Shown here: positions 62,797 through 64,000 of the stretch, piece after piece
Layout: each line of letters opens with the position of its first letter
How positions within the stretch are numbered: position 1 is the stretch's first letter
Source of the DNA: JAJFJD01 sp965228425
Lineage (GTDB): Bacteria; Pseudomonadota; Alphaproteobacteria; UBA8366
Assembly (NCBI GenBank): GCA_965228425.1
Contig: OZ245815.1
Coordinates: 5,208,001-5,272,000, forward strand
Length of the DNA: 64,000 bases
Direction: 5' to 3'
Position numbers and translations under genes: made by a program
Notes under the pieces: model-generated
What the model was told of the DNA's origin: nothing
The model's database searches: none
Seen by the model: only the letters and a program-made list of their open reading frames with translations

Positions 62797-62877
62797 GTGC
62801 GCATGTATTTCATCCTCAGCGTGGTGCTGTTTTTGGGACTGACGATCTTCGGCCTGTTGAACGGCATGTTCTTCTAG
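62797..62877 (+). CDS. 26-residue hydrophobic membrane peptide
   Basis: GTG start 7 nt after GGGAG; encodes VRMYFILSVVLFLGLTIFG then LLNGMFF, essentially one helix. ATG 62803 is an internal alternative. It lies between the divergent DUF4169 gene and the FAH-family gene (57 bp downstream). Too short for gene callers. Confidence 0.5.
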   Translation: MRMYFILSVVLFLGLTIFGLLNGMFF

Positions 62878-62934
62878 CGCGGCACCCGACACCGCAACCC
62901 GACAAGCAAGAATACAAAAGCAAAGGAGACGTCC

Positions 62935-63717
62935 ATGCGCTGGGCACGATTCGAACGGAACGGCGAGGCCACATTCGGCATCATCGAGGGCGACACGATC
63001 GAGGCGGTGGACGGCACGCCCTTCGGCGACCACGCGAGGACCGGCGACAAGGTGCCGCTCGACGGCACGAAACTGCTGGTTCCGTTCAAGCCGGAGACCT
63101 TCTACGCCGCCGGCCTCAACTATGTCGACCACATCATGGAACAGGCGGAGATGCATGGCCGCGAGCCGAATATCCCGCAGCAGCCGGATGTCGGCTACCG
63201 CGCCAACAACGCCCTGATCGCTCATGACGAGGACATCATCATCCCCAAGGACGCCACCGACAAGGTGCAGTACGAGGGCGAGTTGGTGGCGATCGTCGGC
63301 AAGAAAGCGAAGCACCTGACCGAGGAGAACGCGCTGTCCTGCATCTTCGGCTACACCATCGGCAACGACGTCAGCGAGCGGACCTGGCAGAAGAACGACC
63401 GCACTTTCTGGCGCGCCAAGAATGCGGATACGTTCAAGCCGATGGGGCCGTGGATCGAGACCGACATCAACCTGGACAGCCTGCAGACGACCGTCCGGGT
63501 CAACGGCGAGCAGACCATCCAATTCGACACCAACAACATGCTGTTCAGCCTGCAGCGTTATATCGCCACGATGACGCAATATCTGACCCTGCATCCGGGC
63601 GACATGATCTGGTCCGGCACTGAAGGGTCGTCCCCCGATATGAAGGACGGCGATGTCGTGGAGATCGAGATCAACCAGATCGGCATCTTGCGCAACCGCT
63701 TCGTGCGCGAGAAATAG
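62935..63717 (+). CDS. Fumarylacetoacetate hydrolase family protein
   Basis: 260 aa. FYAAGLNYVDHIMEQ, KVQYEGELVAIVGKKAKHL (metal-binding Glu) and GYTIGNDVSERTWQ are the FAH-core motifs, with LHPGDMIWSGTEG near the end. Likely a hydratase/hydrolase or decarboxylase acting on a dicarbonyl acid; substrate unknown. Confidence 0.88.
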   Translation: MRWARFERNGEATFGIIEGDTIEAVDGTPFGDHARTGDKVPLDGTKLLVPFKPETFYAAGLNYVDHIMEQAEMHGREPNIPQQPDVGYRANNALIAHDEDIIIPKDATDKVQYEGELVAIVGKKAKHLTEENALSCIFGYTIGNDVSERTWQKNDRTFWRAKNADTFKPMGPWIETDINLDSLQTTVRVNGEQTIQFDTNNMLFSLQRYIATMTQYLTLHPGDMIWSGTEGSSPDMKDGDVVEIEINQIGILRNRFVREK

Positions 63718-63736
63718 TCAAAACGGGAGACTGCAA

Positions 63737-64000
63737 TGAGCGATTTCGACGGCGAAGCCTTCATCGACCGGTTCAATACCGTCTGGGACGAGCGTGACCT
63801 GGACGGCATCACCGACATGTTCACCGACGATGTCGTCTTCGAGGCATCTTTCGGCAAACACCCCTACGGTGAGCGCGCGACCGGCAAGGACGCGGCGCGA
63901 AAACTCGCCGCCGCCGTCTTCGAGCAGGTGCCCGACCTGCGATTCGCGGAAATCCGCCACGTCGTCACGCCGGACCTCGCCGTGGTCGAATCGGTCACCA
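63737..64000 (+). CDS. SnoaL-like / NTF2-fold protein, truncated by window end
   Basis: First 88 residues only. FIDRFNTVWDERDLDGITDMFTDDVVFE is the SnoaL-like start. ATG 63737 has GGGAG 6 nt upstream; 19 bp after the FAH-family gene, so the two are an operon. Role in the same catabolic step is likely but unproven. Confidence 0.7.

Overview
The window is a high-GC (about 63-65%), densely coded stretch of bacterial chromosome. Gene content and order point to an alphaproteobacterium of the Rhodospirillales type: ftsE-ftsX-ydcF-plsC, argH-lptM-lysA-TIGR02302, metX-metW facing chorismate mutase-hisC-tyrC, a DUF2125 protein, DUF4169, and methylsuccinyl-CoA dehydrogenase of the ethylmalonyl-CoA pathway. 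No rRNA, tRNA, CRISPR array, prophage or intact insertion sequence was seen. The assignment is by gene recognition only; no search was run.

Layout. 0-5.4 kb: an AepXVW-type 2-aminoethylphosphonate ABC importer followed by a PLP aminotransferase. 5.4-12 kb: two glycosyltransferases, a PAS_5 protein, a degenerate staphylococcal-nuclease-like protein, a small lipoprotein and a 3-hydroxyacyl-CoA dehydrogenase. 12-16 kb: a GldA/GldF/GldG-type ABC exporter. 16-28 kb: a BtuF-like protein, two large MscS channels, methionine genes (metXW) and the aromatic operon. 28-35 kb: B12-dependent ribonucleotide reductase nrdJ, plsC, ydcF, ftsXE and a zinc-ribbon DUF3426 protein. 35-41 kb: TIGR02302, lysA, lptM, argH and divergent tlpA. 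41-48 kb: 3-hydroxybutyryl-CoA dehydrogenase, etfAB, a methyltransferase-like protein, a PduO-type adenosyltransferase, LysE and methylsuccinyl-CoA dehydrogenase. 48-55 kb: a Tat-exported intradiol dioxygenase, a small AT-hook protein, transporters, tiny membrane proteins, an ACT protein, a Nudix hydrolase, lepA and a low-GC patch. 55.8-61.8 kb: the four-gene ligase-associated DNA repair set (ligase, MBL exonuclease, Lhr-like helicase, PdeM). 61.8-64 kb: RidA, small proteins, an FAH-family hydrolase and a truncated SnoaL-like gene.

How the genes fit together. NrdJ and the PduO-type adenosyltransferase make and use adenosylcobalamin. EtfAB, Mcd and the two hydroxyacyl-CoA dehydrogenases suggest acyl-CoA/C2 assimilation through the ethylmalonyl-CoA route. 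Two sites matching the alphaproteobacterial LexA operator (GTTC-N7-GTTC) lie in front of nrdJ and of the exonuclease-ligase pair, suggesting that both dNTP supply and the ligase-associated repair module are under SOS control. Other points of interest: a likely AUU start for metX, a chorismate mutase carrying a shrunken prephenate-dehydratase/ACT remnant, a strongly structured leader before a 38-residue membrane protein, a nested palindromic repeat at 45.6-45.8 kb, and an AT-hook microprotein preceded by an 8-codon leader frame.
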